Shown: in pieces, positions 10,627 to 19,326 of the stretch
Layout: every line of letters begins with the position of its first letter
Numbering within the stretch: position 1 is the first letter of the stretch
DNA from: Urbifossiella sp046350095
GTDB taxonomy: Bacteria > Planctomycetota > Planctomycetia > Gemmatales > Gemmataceae
Length of the DNA: 64,000 nt
Direction of reading: 5' to 3'
Assembly: GCA_046350095.1 (NCBI GenBank)
Contig: JAXMBA010000007.1
Location: 62,001 to 126,000 of the forward strand
Notes under the pieces: model-generated
Told to the model about the DNA's origin: nothing
The model's input: only the letters and a program-made list of their open reading frames with translations
Database searches by the model: none
Program-made: the position numbers and the translations under genes

Positions 10627-12768
10627 TCACTGCCAGATCGAGCCGAGTTCGTGGACATCGAGCTGTTCAAACCGGACCGCCTCGCCACGGACCGAAAGCG
10701 ACGCGCCGCGCTCGGTCGCTGACGGTATCACCGGTAGCGGCAGGTACACGAGCCCGTCCGAGGCGAAGACCTCAGCGCAAGTGCGGTCCACGTACACCCG
10801 CAGTCTCAGCTTCCCGTCTCGGAGCGCCACGGGGACGCGTTGCTTGCCGACGGATAGCTCCTGCTTCGCTGTGTCGTAACCGATCGGAACGCCGCGCACG
10901 CGGAATTCCAGGCTTGAGTCCTTGCCCAGACTGGCTACAGCCTCCACCTCGATGGCGTCGGCCGCGACGCCGGTTATGGGGGCTGACCCGGACGCAACCA
11001 CGCGCGGCCCGATCCGGTGCGACTTCGTGCGGAGCGCCACCAGTTCCTCGACCGGCGTCCACGACAGCCGCGGGCCGTGCGGCGTGCCGAGCAGTTTCAA
11101 CTGAAGCGGTAGACTCATCTCCTGGTTGAAGGGCATTCCCGGCGACGGCGCCTGGAGCCAGCCGATCTGTACGACGCGGCCCTTGGGGTCGTGACTGACG
11201 GTTTGCGCGGCGTAGAACCCGATCCCGCGGCTCCCCTTGAGCCGGCCCGACTCAGGCTTGAACTCGCGGCCGTCGAAAGTTCCGACAACATAGTCGCTGT
11301 CCGCCGCGGTCAGCACCCATTTCCGCTGACCGGCTTCGCCCTCGACCGGCAGTTCGAACAGGTCTGGGCACTCGAAAAAGCCCTCGATGCGACTGCGGTA
11401 CGTCCACGCCTTCAGATCCGGCGACGTGTGGAAGACGATCCACCGCTTTCCCTCGGCCTCGCTGTACACGGCCATCACCCAATGCCGGCTCGGGGCATGC
11501 CACAGCAGTCGCGGGTCGCGCCCCTCGTGCTTCACGACGGGGTTGCCGGCGTATTCCGACCAACTGCGGCCGTTGTCCTTCGAGTGGACGATGCACTCGC
11601 CGCGTCCAGTGCTGGTGTAGGCGGCGACCAGGACGGGCGCGTCGCTGGTCTTCCAACCGGACGTGTTGTCGCGGTCGACGACGGCGCTGCCACTGAAGGC
11701 CCAGTCGCCGTGACGCGGCGGGTACAGGGCGATCGGCCGTTCCTCCCACCGCACGAGGTCGCGGCTGATGGCGTGACCCCAGTGCATGTTGCCCCAATGC
11801 CAGCCGTAGGGGTTGTGCTGGTAGAACAGGTGGTACTCGCCGCCGGCGAATACGAGCCCGTTCGGGTCGTTGAGCCAGCCGCGCCGCGAGCTGAAGTGCA
11901 CCTGCGGCCGCAGCGGCTCGCGGTACACCTTCTCCGCGTCCCAGACCGTCTCCGCCTGCGTCACCAGGTCGAACGCCTTGGCGCCGGGCGGCAGCTTGTC
12001 GGCGCGGAGCGTCGCGGTCTTCCCCTTCCACGCGCCCACGTCGAGGTGGGCGAACCACGTCGGCTCGTCACTCAGTTCGATGTCGAACTCGCGGACCGTT
12101 TTGCCGTCCACGTCGAGGGCGACGCGGGCGGTCTTGCCAGGCTTCCCCTCGCCGGTACGAACCGGCAGGTGGAGGTAGCGACGTGACAGCACGATGTCAC
12201 GGCGGGCTGGGGCCGGCACCTCGGGGCGCGTGTCGGTCAACACGATGTGATCGACGTTGACGTGGCCCCAGCCGCCAGTGGCGTCGTCCACCACGACGAG
12301 GCGGGCCTTCTTGCCCCGGAACTCGGCCACGTCCCAGAACGCGGGGGCGAGTTCCTCGCTGCCGCCGGGGTTGACGTTCGGCCCCGTGGCCGTGCGGACC
12401 GTCTTGCCGTCGATCTGAAGGTTGAGGCACGTCTTTCCGGCGTACCCGCCGCCGCCGATCAGGAACGAGACGAAGTTCCGTTCGATGCTGAACTCCGGCG
12501 ACGTGAGCGTGCCGGTACTCTTGTCGCCGCCGCGGAACGTGTTGACGAGCCCCTTGCCGTGGAAGCCGCTGACCGGCATTTGACCCGGCAACGTGCCGGG
12601 TGCGGGGCGGTCGCTGAAGGCGGTGCCGGTGGCGGTCCAGCTGCCGTAACTGTCGCCCTCGAAGTCGGCGAGGAGGATGTCCGCGACGGGTTGCCGCGTC
12701 GAGCCCGACCACGCGGTGAAGGTGAGGACGACGAGGGCGCCGGCGGCGCGGGAGAGTGTGCGGCTCAT
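10627..12768 (-). CDS. Secreted glycoside hydrolase family 32 (levanase/fructosidase-like)
   Basis: This 713-residue enzyme should hydrolyse beta-fructosyl bonds in fructans or sucrose-type substrates outside the cytoplasm. Residues 1-26 look like a signal peptide. Residues about 30-190 form an extra N-terminal beta-sandwich-like domain of unknown role. The GH32 catalytic propeller starts near 285 and carries all three signature acids: Asp301 in WLNDPNG (nucleophile), Asp418 in RDP (transition-state stabiliser) and Glu466 in FECPD (acid/base). The C-terminal beta-sandwich usual in the family follows. The start at 12768 was chosen because a signal peptide begins there; the frame continues further upstream but overlaps the acetyltransferase genes. 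The exact substrate (levan, inulin or sucrose) cannot be read from the sequence. Confidence 0.93.
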   Translation of the reverse strand: MSRTLSRAAGALVVLTFTAWSGSTRQPVADILLADFEGDSYGSWTATGTAFSDRPAPGTLPGQMPVSGFHGKGLVNTFRGGDKSTGTLTSPEFSIERNFVSFLIGGGGYAGKTCLNLQIDGKTVRTATGPNVNPGGSEELAPAFWDVAEFRGKKARLVVVDDATGGWGHVNVDHIVLTDTRPEVPAPARRDIVLSRRYLHLPVRTGEGKPGKTARVALDVDGKTVREFDIELSDEPTWFAHLDVGAWKGKTATLRADKLPPGAKAFDLVTQAETVWDAEKVYREPLRPQVHFSSRRGWLNDPNGLVFAGGEYHLFYQHNPYGWHWGNMHWGHAISRDLVRWEERPIALYPPRHGDWAFSGSAVVDRDNTSGWKTSDAPVLVAAYTSTGRGECIVHSKDNGRSWSEYAGNPVVKHEGRDPRLLWHAPSRHWVMAVYSEAEGKRWIVFHTSPDLKAWTYRSRIEGFFECPDLFELPVEGEAGQRKWVLTAADSDYVVGTFDGREFKPESGRLKGSRGIGFYAAQTVSHDPKGRVVQIGWLQAPSPGMPFNQEMSLPLQLKLLGTPHGPRLSWTPVEELVALRTKSHRIGPRVVASGSAPITGVAADAIEVEAVASLGKDSSLEFRVRGVPIGYDTAKQELSVGKQRVPVALRDGKLRLRVYVDRTCAEVFASDGLVYLPLPVIPSATERGASLSVRGEAVRFEQLDVHELGSIWQ

Positions 12769-12818
12769 GCCGCCAGTAGACGCGAAAGGCCCGTCCGTTG
12801 CAACGGGCGGCACGCCGA

Positions 12819-13310
12819 CTACCTTGGCGCCGGCTGCCGCTCCCACCGGGTGACCAGGCCGTCGTCGGGGTCGGTCACCTCGCCGACCCGCCGAAACCCG
12901 CATTTCGTCAGCACCCGCGCCGACACAGCGTTCTCGGGCTTGGTGTGCGCGCGGACGACCCGCACGAGCCCACTTGCGGACGCGAATGCCACAAGGCCCG
13001 CGGCCGCCTCGGTCGCCAGCCCACGCTCGCGGTGTGGCGGGTCGATCCCGTACGCGATCTCGACCGCGCCGTCGGAGTCCGGCGGCCCCTTGAACGCGCA
13101 CCCTCCGACGGACAGCCCGGTCGCCCGTTCGACGACCTTGTACCCCAGCGCCCACGGGTCGCCGACCGGCGTCGCACGTGCCCGGGCAATCCATTCGGGC
13201 GAAACCTCGGCGCGGTCGGCTTCCGGCAGGGACTCGACCCAGGTGAGCACTTCCTCCGGCGTCTGGAGCACCAGGTCCAGACGTGCCGTCGGGATCACGA
13301 CCGCAGCCAT
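12819..13310 (-). CDS. GNAT-family N-acetyltransferase (RimJ/RimL-like)
   Basis: This is a 163-residue single-domain acetyltransferase. It begins with the typical opening of the RimJ/RimL-like group (TARLDLVLQTPEEV). It carries the acetyl-CoA binding region in the ERGLATEAAAGLVAFA segment and the C-terminal helix-strand motif N-x-x-S-x-R-V-L-x-K-C-G-F. An in-frame start 18 codons further upstream exists, but the ATG at 13310 has GAGGTG just upstream and gives the usual family length, so I chose it. The substrate, a protein N-terminus or a small amine, is unknown. It lies on the same strand as the GH32 gene and a second GNAT gene, with short gaps. Confidence 0.85.
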   Translation of the reverse strand: MAAVVIPTARLDLVLQTPEEVLTWVESLPEADRAEVSPEWIARARATPVGDPWALGYKVVERATGLSVGGCAFKGPPDSDGAVEIAYGIDPPHRERGLATEAAAGLVAFASASGLVRVVRAHTKPENAVSARVLTKCGFRRVGEVTDPDDGLVTRWERQPAPR

Positions 13311-13397
13311 CGAAGCACCTCGCTGGTCGAACGTAAGAGTCCCAGACGCGGCCAGAGTGCGCATTCAGATCGCCCGACGCGGGCCGGCGCGGGCCGT

Positions 13398-13877
13398 TCA
13401 TCCTGTAGCTGGTGTGAACCGGTGCTCGAGCTGGAGTACGTCTTCGACGACGCCCCCTCCCCGGTCCTTCGATTCGTGACCGACCTCGACGTACCCCCGG
13501 GCGAGGTAGAACCGCACCGCTCCGGGGTTGAACCCCGAGCACGTTAGCCACGCCCGCCCGTAACCGGCCGCGGCGATGCCGCGCTCGGCGTGCCGCAGCA
13601 GCGCCGTCCCGACGCCCCTCCCTTGGGCCGCGGGCTCGACCCATAACCCGTTCACCTCGTCGCCCGCGGGCTGGACCAGGCCGACCACCACGCCGCCCTC
13701 CTCAGCCACGGCCATGTACGGCCAGTACCGGGGGTACCAGTCGCGTTCGAACTCGCGGCGAAGCCGGTCGCGGACGAACGCAACGGGCGCGGTCGCGAAC
13801 GCGCCGACCCAAGACCGGCGCGCCAGGGCGACCAAGGCGGCCACGTCCGACTCGCGGGCCGGGCGGATGGTCAGCAT
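13398..13877 (-). CDS. GNAT-family N-acetyltransferase
   Basis: This is a 159-residue GNAT protein. It opens with the family's beta1-alpha1 pattern (LTIRPARESDVAALVAL). The pantetheine/acetyl-CoA loop is V-E-P-x-x-Q-G-R-G-V-G-T-A-L-L, the classic Q/R-x-x-G-x-G/A motif, and a terminal F-Y-L-A-R-G-Y-V-E-V motif follows. Its start overlaps the end of the upstream dus gene by seven bases (ATGCTGA), with GGAGGAG directly upstream, so the two genes are almost certainly translationally coupled. An alternative start 21 bases earlier lacks this support. The acetyl acceptor is not predictable. No close similarity to the neighbouring GNAT is evident beyond the fold. Confidence 0.88.
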   Translation of the reverse strand: MLTIRPARESDVAALVALARRSWVGAFATAPVAFVRDRLRREFERDWYPRYWPYMAVAEEGGVVVGLVQPAGDEVNGLWVEPAAQGRGVGTALLRHAERGIAAAGYGRAWLTCSGFNPGAVRFYLARGYVEVGHESKDRGGGVVEDVLQLEHRFTPATG

Positions 13878-14926
13878 CGCTCCTCCCCGACCAGACACTC
13901 ACGCACGGGTCGGGTTCGCTCCGGGGGCGGCGACCGTTCGGGGACGAGCGAGTGCGCGGCAGGGAGAGCAGCCAGGAGGTCGTCCAACGTCTCGACCCGC
14001 TTCACCACCTCGAACCCGGCGAAGCCCCCGTGCCGAGCCGCCAGTGAAAGCCACTGCTTGAGCCGCCGGACGGTCCCCGCGGGGCTCGCGGCGGGGAACC
14101 GGCTCACCCAGCCGACCAACCGACGCAATTCGGCGGCCCAATCGACCGGACGATTCGCTTCGTCAGCCGGCACTGCCGGGCTTAACCCGAGTTCGGCCGC
14201 CACCAGCCGGGGGAGCCGGGGGTCGGCCAGCGCGCCCCGGCCGAACATGAAGTGCCGGCACCCGGTCTCCTCCCGGCACCGGCGAAAGTCCGCCAGCGTC
14301 CAGATGTCCCCGTTCGCCACGACCGGCAGCCCGAGCCGCTCTCGCACCCGCCCGATCGGCCTCCAGTACACCGGCGGGGAATACCCGGCCGCCCGCGTCC
14401 GACCGTGAATCGTGAGCCACGCCGCCCCGCCCTCGGCCGCCATTGCGGCGACCGCGTCGATAGCGTCGGGGGCGTCCCACCCGAGTCGGAGCTTGGCCGA
14501 CACCGGCACGGCTCGCGGTACGGCGGCCCGGACCGCGGCGACGACGGCGCGGACCCGTGGCGGGTCGCGGAGCAGCACGGCCCCGCCGTCGTGTCGGTTC
14601 ACGGTCCTCGCCGGGCACCCAAAATTCAGATCAATGGCGGTGGCCCCGGCCTCGTGCGCCACGGCCGCCGCCTCGGCCATACGACCCGGGTCGCCGCCGA
14701 GGAGTTGGAGTTGGACGGGGAGACCGCTCGGGGTTCTCCCGCCGGACAGTATCTCGGGGAAGTGCCGGCGGACGACGGCCCGCCCTGGGATGGTGTGGGC
14801 AACGCGGAGGAACTCAGCGACCGCGTAGGTGAAGCCGCCGGACTCCCCGAGGGCAGACCGCATGGGGGCGTCTGTGACCCCCTCCATCGGTGCGAGGACC
14901 ACGGCAGGTGTTGCGGGGTCGAGCAT
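13871..14926 (-). CDS. dus: tRNA-dihydrouridine synthase
   Basis: This 351-residue flavoenzyme reduces specific uridines in the tRNA D-loop. The N-terminal TIM-barrel opens with the family motif L-A-P-M-E-G-V-T-D-A (11-20). The catalytic cysteine is Cys104 in NFGCPARTV. The FMN phosphate-binding strand is seen as K-L-R-L-G-W, followed by the T-I-H-G-R-T-R motif and V-V-A-N-G-D-I. A smaller helical tRNA-binding domain forms the C-terminus. The sequence looks closest to the DusC-like or general bacterial Dus groups; the target position in tRNA cannot be decided. The gene ends inside the start of the downstream GNAT gene. A weak ribosome-binding site leaves some doubt about the first codon. Confidence 0.92.
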   Translation of the reverse strand: MLDPATPAVVLAPMEGVTDAPMRSALGESGGFTYAVAEFLRVAHTIPGRAVVRRHFPEILSGGRTPSGLPVQLQLLGGDPGRMAEAAAVAHEAGATAIDLNFGCPARTVNRHDGGAVLLRDPPRVRAVVAAVRAAVPRAVPVSAKLRLGWDAPDAIDAVAAMAAEGGAAWLTIHGRTRAAGYSPPVYWRPIGRVRERLGLPVVANGDIWTLADFRRCREETGCRHFMFGRGALADPRLPRLVAAELGLSPAVPADEANRPVDWAAELRRLVGWVSRFPAASPAGTVRRLKQWLSLAARHGGFAGFEVVKRVETLDDLLAALPAAHSLVPERSPPPERTRPVRECLVGEERC

Positions 14927-15071
14927 GAAAGAGGTTTACCGCCCGCCGGAAGGATCAGCCGCACCCTCTCCCAAAACCGAAAGTGACACCAGGAATCGCT
15001 GGGGTGCGTAGCGGGTTTGCTCAAGGAGGCTATGAAGTTGCGAGTGTCTTTGCCGATCCGATGTGCCAGCG

Positions 15072-15105
15072 AACCCCGTGTCGATCTGAACGCGACATCG
15101 GGGTT
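15072..15105 (-). terminator. Hairpin just downstream of tRNA-Val
   Basis: Read leftward, AACCCCGATGTCG and CGACACGGGGTT form a strong stem with one bulged base and a short loop, starting six bases after the tRNA 3' end. There is no long T run, as is common in very GC-rich genomes. Its position suggests it ends the tRNA transcript. Confidence 0.55.
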
Positions 15106-15110
15106 AAGAG

Positions 15111-15182
15111 TGGGCGGTACAGGATTTGAACCTGTGACTTCGTCCGTGTGAAGAACGCACTCTACCGCTGAGTTAACCGCCC
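15111..15182 (-). tRNA. tRNA-Val(CAC)
   Basis: The 72-base minus-strand sequence folds into a full cloverleaf. The acceptor stem is GGGCGGT/ACCGCCC with discriminator A. The D stem is ACTC/GAGT, the anticodon stem CGTTC/GGACG with one G-T pair, and the T stem ACAGG/CCTGT with loop TTCAAAT. The seven-base anticodon loop TTCACAC places CAC at 15150-15148, so the tRNA reads the valine codon GTG. No CCA is encoded directly after the discriminator base. Confidence 0.95.
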
Positions 15183-15217
15183 GGTTCGCCCACGCTATTG
15201 GCCGCAGGCGAGTGGTG

Positions 15218-15246
15218 TTTCTAACGGACGACCGGCGTGTTGTCAA
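15218..15246 (-). promoter_or_regulatory. Sigma-70-type promoter for tRNA-Val
   Basis: On the minus strand a perfect TTGACA (15246-15241) and TAGAAA (15223-15218) are separated by exactly 17 bases. Transcription would start near 15211, about 30 bases before the mature tRNA 5' end. The -35 box lies only three bases beyond the tatA stop codon, so the tRNA can be transcribed independently of tatA. Confidence 0.75.
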
Positions 15247-15249
15247 GGT

Positions 15250-15540
15250 TCACACCTTCGGCGGCAATGTGGTCGGCGCCGGGGCGTCGTCGAACTTGGG
15301 GGCGGCGGCGGGCGTGACGCGCTGCGGCGGCCGCACCGGCTCCGGCTCGATCGACGTGCGCGGGGCCGACGCCTCGCTCACCTCGTCCTCAATGCCACGC
15401 ATCCCCTTCTTGAATTCGACCATCGTCTTGCCCAGGGACCGGCCGATCTCCGGCAGCTTCCGGCCGAATAGCAGAATGCCCAGCACCAGCAGCAGGAGCA
15501 TCTCCTGGCCGCCGAGCCCCGGGATGAAACCGTACAGCAT
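15250..15540 (-). CDS. tatA: Sec-independent (twin-arginine) translocase subunit TatA/TatE
   Basis: This 96-residue protein is a pore-forming subunit of the Tat system, which exports folded proteins across the inner membrane. It has the family layout. A short N-terminal transmembrane helix rich in Leu (residues about 12-25) is followed by the F-G-R-K-L-P-E-I-G-R-S-L-G-K hinge and amphipathic helix, with F25-G26 at the hinge. An acidic, Pro-rich, unstructured tail completes it. GAGGAGG lies just upstream of the ATG. No tatB or tatC is in the window. TatA and TatE cannot be told apart from sequence alone. Confidence 0.93.
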   Translation of the reverse strand: MLYGFIPGLGGQEMLLLLVLGILLFGRKLPEIGRSLGKTMVEFKKGMRGIEDEVSEASAPRTSIEPEPVRPPQRVTPAAAPKFDDAPAPTTLPPKV

Positions 15541-15736
15541 CGCAATCCTCCTCGGAGAGGGGTGGGTTGAAGAACCGTCTTCAGGAGGAGGTTGAAGGTA
15601 ACCCCACCGTGTGTCCGCCTGGCAGGCTTTCGGCAGTATATCCTACGCCCGCCCACCGGGGCAACGGCGCGGGCGTGGAAATCCGCCGATTCCAGCAGCT
15701 CACGGCGTTGCACAACGTGGCTCGCCGCAACCGGGA

Positions 15737-17890
15737 TTACTTCTCGGTCGAGTGAATCGTCAGGTACACCGACCCCACCACCGGCCGGCCGTCGGTCGCG
15801 GTCAGGTTGTAGCCCACGTGCATTTGCATCACCTGCGAGAGCTTCTCGAACCGGATCGTGAGCGTCTTGCCGTCCGCGCTCAAAGCCGCCGAGCGGAGAG
15901 GAACCGCGTCTACTCCTTCAGTGGTCGGATCGCTCGGCTTCCACCGCTTCGAGCCGTAGTCGCCTGACCAACGGTAGTTCCAGGCCGAGCCCTGGTAGCG
16001 GTCGTTATCCGCCGCCGCCTTCGCGTCCAGCGGGCGGGTGAAGGTCAAGTGGATCGTGTCGCCCTCGACGGCCATCGCGGTCGGCACGTCGAGGGGCTTC
16101 CCGGTGTAGCGGACGCGCTGCAGCGAGCCGTCGGCCTTCGCGGCGGTCTGCCAGCCGTTCAGCCCGCAGACATAGAGCGAGCCGTCCGGGTGGAAGCGGC
16201 CGCGGCAACTGCCCGACAGGAAGTACAGGTCGAGCGGGGCGACGCCGCCCTGGACGCGGCCGCCGGCAAGTTCCTGCCGCAGCAGCACGAACGCCTGGCA
16301 GCGGCCGTAGCTGAAGTGGAGCGGCTTACCGGCGAGCGGGCCGAACGTGTTCGCCGGCACCCACACCTGCCCGCCGGCCGAGTTATCCACCTCGCGCGGC
16401 AGCCAGCACAGCGGCGGGTCATACGTCTTCGGCGGCACCGACCGATGGTGCGCTCGCATGTCGCCGTAGAAGCCGTCATGCCGGTACTCGTCGATCCGCG
16501 TGGCCGGCATCCAGTTCCCCTCCTGGTCGGCGCCCGTGAGGACGCCCGTCGGCGACATCCCCATGCCGATCGGGTGGCGGAAGCCGGTGGCGAACGTCTC
16601 GACCTTCGCGCCGTCCTTCGACACCTTGATGAGAGTGCCGCCCGACGGCGTGTCGGTGTCGCCGGTCTTGAAGAAATAGAAGTTACCCTGCGGGTCCGTT
16701 TCGAGGCAGGTGTCGTAGCTGTGCTCGCCGCCGCCAGTGTGCCAGTCGTTGCAGACGCACTCGTAGAAGTCGGCCTCGCCGTCGGCGTTGTTGTCGTGCA
16801 ACCGCGTCAGCTGGCCGCGCTCCAGGACGACCACCTTGCCGTCCACCACCTTCAGGCCGAGCGGGTGGTACAGGCCGGTGGCGAAGCGCTGCCACGAACA
16901 GGTGCCCGCGGCGTCGTTCACGGTGACGAGCCACACGTCGCCGTGGCAGGTACTCATCGCCACGCGGCCGTCGGGGAGGAAGTCCACGCCGGTGCAGAAG
17001 AACAGGGCGCCGAAGCGGTTCTCGTAGGGGATGGTGAGCGTGTCCACGGCGAACGCGCCGGTCTCGGCGCCGCGGACGAGCTTCGTGACGATCGGCTCGC
17101 CCCAGCGCTTCGGGCCGGGGCGAGTCGGATCGTCGGTCCGTGTCCGTCCGGCGATCCCCGTCGGGTTGGGAGATAACGAGAAGCTCTGATCGCGCGCGGA
17201 CCGTGAGGTCAGCGGAAAGACCCTGCCGTCCGGGGTGCGAGTCGCGAGAGGCTGATCGGACGCGCCGAGGTGGAGCACGCGCGTCGGCTCGTCATTCAGC
17301 GGGGCAACCGTCTCGTGGACGCGAACTCCGTTCACGTCGTAGGCCCACGCCACGAAGTCGCCGTGAACGTAGTGGCCGCGGTACTTCACCCACGCGTTCG
17401 GCAGCGGCACGGTGAACCGGCCCGGGGGCGGCATCCAATCGCCGTCGCGGTTCGCCCAGCCGGGGCCGGACGGTACTGAGAACAGCATCTTCCCGATCGG
17501 GGTCGGAGTGTTGAGGAGGCCGAAGCGGCGGTCGCTGTGCTGGAGGTAGCCGCCGGCCCACGCGGCCGCGAGCTGGCACGTCGAGCGGTCGAACACCGCC
17601 CCGCCCTTCCCGTCCGGAAAGCGGACCACGCTCGCCTTGTAGACGCGCTGCCTGCCCGCACCGAACGGGTAGTCCATCGTGCAGTTCAGCACGGGGCCGG
17701 TGTCCATCGTGCGGAAGCGGCCGTCGATCCAGTCCTTGTCGGTGGCGCGCTCCCACGGTTCCTTGCCGACGGGCCGCGGCGTCCAGTCGGCGAGCGCCGG
17801 GTCGATCCCCGGCGGAAGGCCGGCGGGCCGCGGAGCCGGGGCGACGGGAAGTTGGGCTGGCGCGAGAAGCAGCAGGGCGAGCGGCAGCAT
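15737..17890 (-). CDS. Secreted beta-propeller protein with DUF6797-like N-terminal domain
   Basis: This 717-residue exported protein starts with a hydrophobic signal peptide (MLPLALLLLAPAQLPVA). The N-terminal part (about 30-270) resembles DUF6797, a domain found in planctomycete and verrucomicrobial secreted proteins. Residues about 300-640 read as a six-bladed propeller of the sorbosone/PQQ-glucose dehydrogenase type, with phrases such as G-V-D-F-L-P-D-G-R-V, H-P-L-G-L-K-V and G-F-R-H-P-I-G-M-G. The C-terminal 90 residues look like a beta-sandwich. No CxxCH haem motif is present, unlike some relatives that are fused to cytochrome domains. The substrate is unknown; carbohydrate oxidation or binding at the cell surface is the usual guess and is only inference. 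Confidence 0.75.
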   Translation of the reverse strand: MLPLALLLLAPAQLPVAPAPRPAGLPPGIDPALADWTPRPVGKEPWERATDKDWIDGRFRTMDTGPVLNCTMDYPFGAGRQRVYKASVVRFPDGKGGAVFDRSTCQLAAAWAGGYLQHSDRRFGLLNTPTPIGKMLFSVPSGPGWANRDGDWMPPPGRFTVPLPNAWVKYRGHYVHGDFVAWAYDVNGVRVHETVAPLNDEPTRVLHLGASDQPLATRTPDGRVFPLTSRSARDQSFSLSPNPTGIAGRTRTDDPTRPGPKRWGEPIVTKLVRGAETGAFAVDTLTIPYENRFGALFFCTGVDFLPDGRVAMSTCHGDVWLVTVNDAAGTCSWQRFATGLYHPLGLKVVDGKVVVLERGQLTRLHDNNADGEADFYECVCNDWHTGGGEHSYDTCLETDPQGNFYFFKTGDTDTPSGGTLIKVSKDGAKVETFATGFRHPIGMGMSPTGVLTGADQEGNWMPATRIDEYRHDGFYGDMRAHHRSVPPKTYDPPLCWLPREVDNSAGGQVWVPANTFGPLAGKPLHFSYGRCQAFVLLRQELAGGRVQGGVAPLDLYFLSGSCRGRFHPDGSLYVCGLNGWQTAAKADGSLQRVRYTGKPLDVPTAMAVEGDTIHLTFTRPLDAKAAADNDRYQGSAWNYRWSGDYGSKRWKPSDPTTEGVDAVPLRSAALSADGKTLTIRFEKLSQVMQMHVGYNLTATDGRPVVGSVYLTIHSTEK

Positions 17891-17924
17891 GGGAGAGGTT
17901 CCGGGTCGGCTCTGGGGTGTCGAG

Positions 17925-19139
17925 TTACTTCGCGCGCACGTCGTAGCAGTAAAGCAGGTCGCCCTCGCGGACGTACAGCCGGCCGTCGCTCACCACCGGG
18001 TGGGCCCACGACGGGCCGCCGCGCCGCGGGGCCGTGAACGAACCCACCTCGCGGTAGCCGCCCGGCGACGGGTCCACCAGCGCCACCGTGCCGTTGTCGT
18101 AGTGGAAGTACAGCCGCCGGTCGGCGAACGTCACCGACGCCGAGCCGCGGCCCGTCCCCTCATCGCCGCGCTTCCAGATCACCTTCCCGGTCTTTACCTC
18201 GGCGCAGTACGGGTGGCCGCTGTCGTCGGTGTCGCCGTACACGTAGTCGCCCACCTGGATGACGCCGCCGTGCTTGTTCGTTAGCTCCCGGGCGTAGTAC
18301 ACCTCGCGGACGGTGATGCGGCCGTTCTCCGCGGTGAGGTGCAACAGCGACGCCCCGCGGCCGTAGCCGATGCTGCTGAAAATGTAATCCCCCATCACGA
18401 TCGGCGTCGGCACGTTGGCGGTGTTGCCTCCGAGCTTCTCGAACGTCCACAGCACCCGGCCGTCCATGCTGACGCCGACCAGGCCCCCGTTGAACAGCTG
18501 CACGTAGTGGCGGATGCCGCCGACGGTCGCCACCACGACGGACGAGTAGCCGGCGTCCGTGTGCTTCGTGGGGATGGGGCAGCGCCAGACTTCTTTGCCG
18601 GTCGCCTTGTCGAGCGCCACCATCGTCGCCTCCTTGCCGCCGGGAGTAACGACGACGCGGTCGCCGTCCACGAGCGGCGACTCGCAGTAGTTCCAGCCGC
18701 CCTTCCGGCCGCCGAACTCCTTGGCGAGGTTGCGGCCCCACACCTTCTTGCCGTCGGCGTCGATGCACACCAGGTCACCCATCTGGCCGAGGGCGTAAAC
18801 GCGGCCGCCCTCGACGGTCGGGGTGCAACCAAGGCTACCGCCGGCGGGGCCGACCTCCGCCGACCACAGCATGGAACCGTCGGCGCGATTGAGGGCGACG
18901 ACGTGCGACGTGTTCTCCTTGTTGCCGAGGGTGTAGACGCGGTCGCCGCTGACACTGACGGTGCTGTACCCGCCGCCGAGCCCCTTCGCAGTCCACGCCA
19001 GCGGCGGGCCGCCGTCGGGCCAGCTTTGGAGTAGCCCCTTCTCCTTCGAGACGCCGTCGCGCGCGGGCCCGCGGAACTGCGGCCAGTCGGCGGCGAGAAG
19101 GTTGAGTGCGAGGAGGCCGGTGAGAACGCGCGGGAACAT
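17925..19139 (-). CDS. Secreted PQQ-like beta-propeller protein (BamB-like fold)
   Basis: This 404-residue exported protein has a short signal peptide (MFPRVLTGLLALNLLA), then A-D-W-P-Q-F-R-G-P, a typical beginning for planctomycete PQQ-like propellers. It is built of repeated blades of the form G-x-V-Y-A-L-x-x-x-G-x-x-V-W, for example GRVYALGQMGDLVCID and AEVKTGKVIWKR. No catalytic residues of true PQQ dehydrogenases could be assigned, so a structural or binding role is as likely as catalysis. I started it at the ATG at 19139 because the signal peptide begins there; the longer frame upstream has no such signal. A promoter-like sequence lies upstream at 19280-19307. Confidence 0.82.
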   Translation of the reverse strand: MFPRVLTGLLALNLLAADWPQFRGPARDGVSKEKGLLQSWPDGGPPLAWTAKGLGGGYSTVSVSGDRVYTLGNKENTSHVVALNRADGSMLWSAEVGPAGGSLGCTPTVEGGRVYALGQMGDLVCIDADGKKVWGRNLAKEFGGRKGGWNYCESPLVDGDRVVVTPGGKEATMVALDKATGKEVWRCPIPTKHTDAGYSSVVVATVGGIRHYVQLFNGGLVGVSMDGRVLWTFEKLGGNTANVPTPIVMGDYIFSSIGYGRGASLLHLTAENGRITVREVYYARELTNKHGGVIQVGDYVYGDTDDSGHPYCAEVKTGKVIWKRGDEGTGRGSASVTFADRRLYFHYDNGTVALVDPSPGGYREVGSFTAPRRGGPSWAHPVVSDGRLYVREGDLLYCYDVRAK

Positions 19140-19279
19140 GAGCGGCTCCGGGGTGGGAAGATGAGCATAAACCGCCGCGAGCGGCGTGTCGAGCAGGACG
19201 GGGCGAAAGGAATGGGGTTGGGGGCGGAAGGGAAAACCGTCGAGCCCGGTTGACACGGCGCCAATCGGGATTATGTACA

Positions 19280-19307
19280 AATGTATACTAAATTCCGGAG
19301 GAGTCAA
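19280..19307 (-). promoter_or_regulatory. Candidate promoter with near-palindromic TGTACA site
   Basis: On the minus strand TTGACT (19307-19302) and TACATT (19285-19280) are 16 bases apart in an AT-rich patch unlike the surrounding DNA. The -10 region overlaps an imperfect palindrome, TGTACAAATGTATA, which could bind a regulator. It would drive the leftward propeller gene starting at 19139. The -10 match is only four of six. Confidence 0.4.
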
Positions 19308-19326
19308 ATCTCCCCGGACCGATTTT

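Noticed and set aside
12769..13644. N-terminal extension of the GH32 frame by about 290 codons
   Set aside because: It overlaps two well-formed acetyltransferase genes in another frame and has no signal peptide; the true start is at the signal peptide at 12768.
15032..15151. Small plus-strand gene with a perfect ribosome-binding site (39 codons)
   Set aside because: It ends with G-T-G-F-E-P-V-T-S-S-V, the well-known false peptide made by translating the antisense of a tRNA.
14626..15246. 206-codon minus frame across tRNA-Val and the start of dus
   Set aside because: It contains the sense-strand tRNA translation (E-V-T-G-S-N-P-V) and overlaps dus in another frame.
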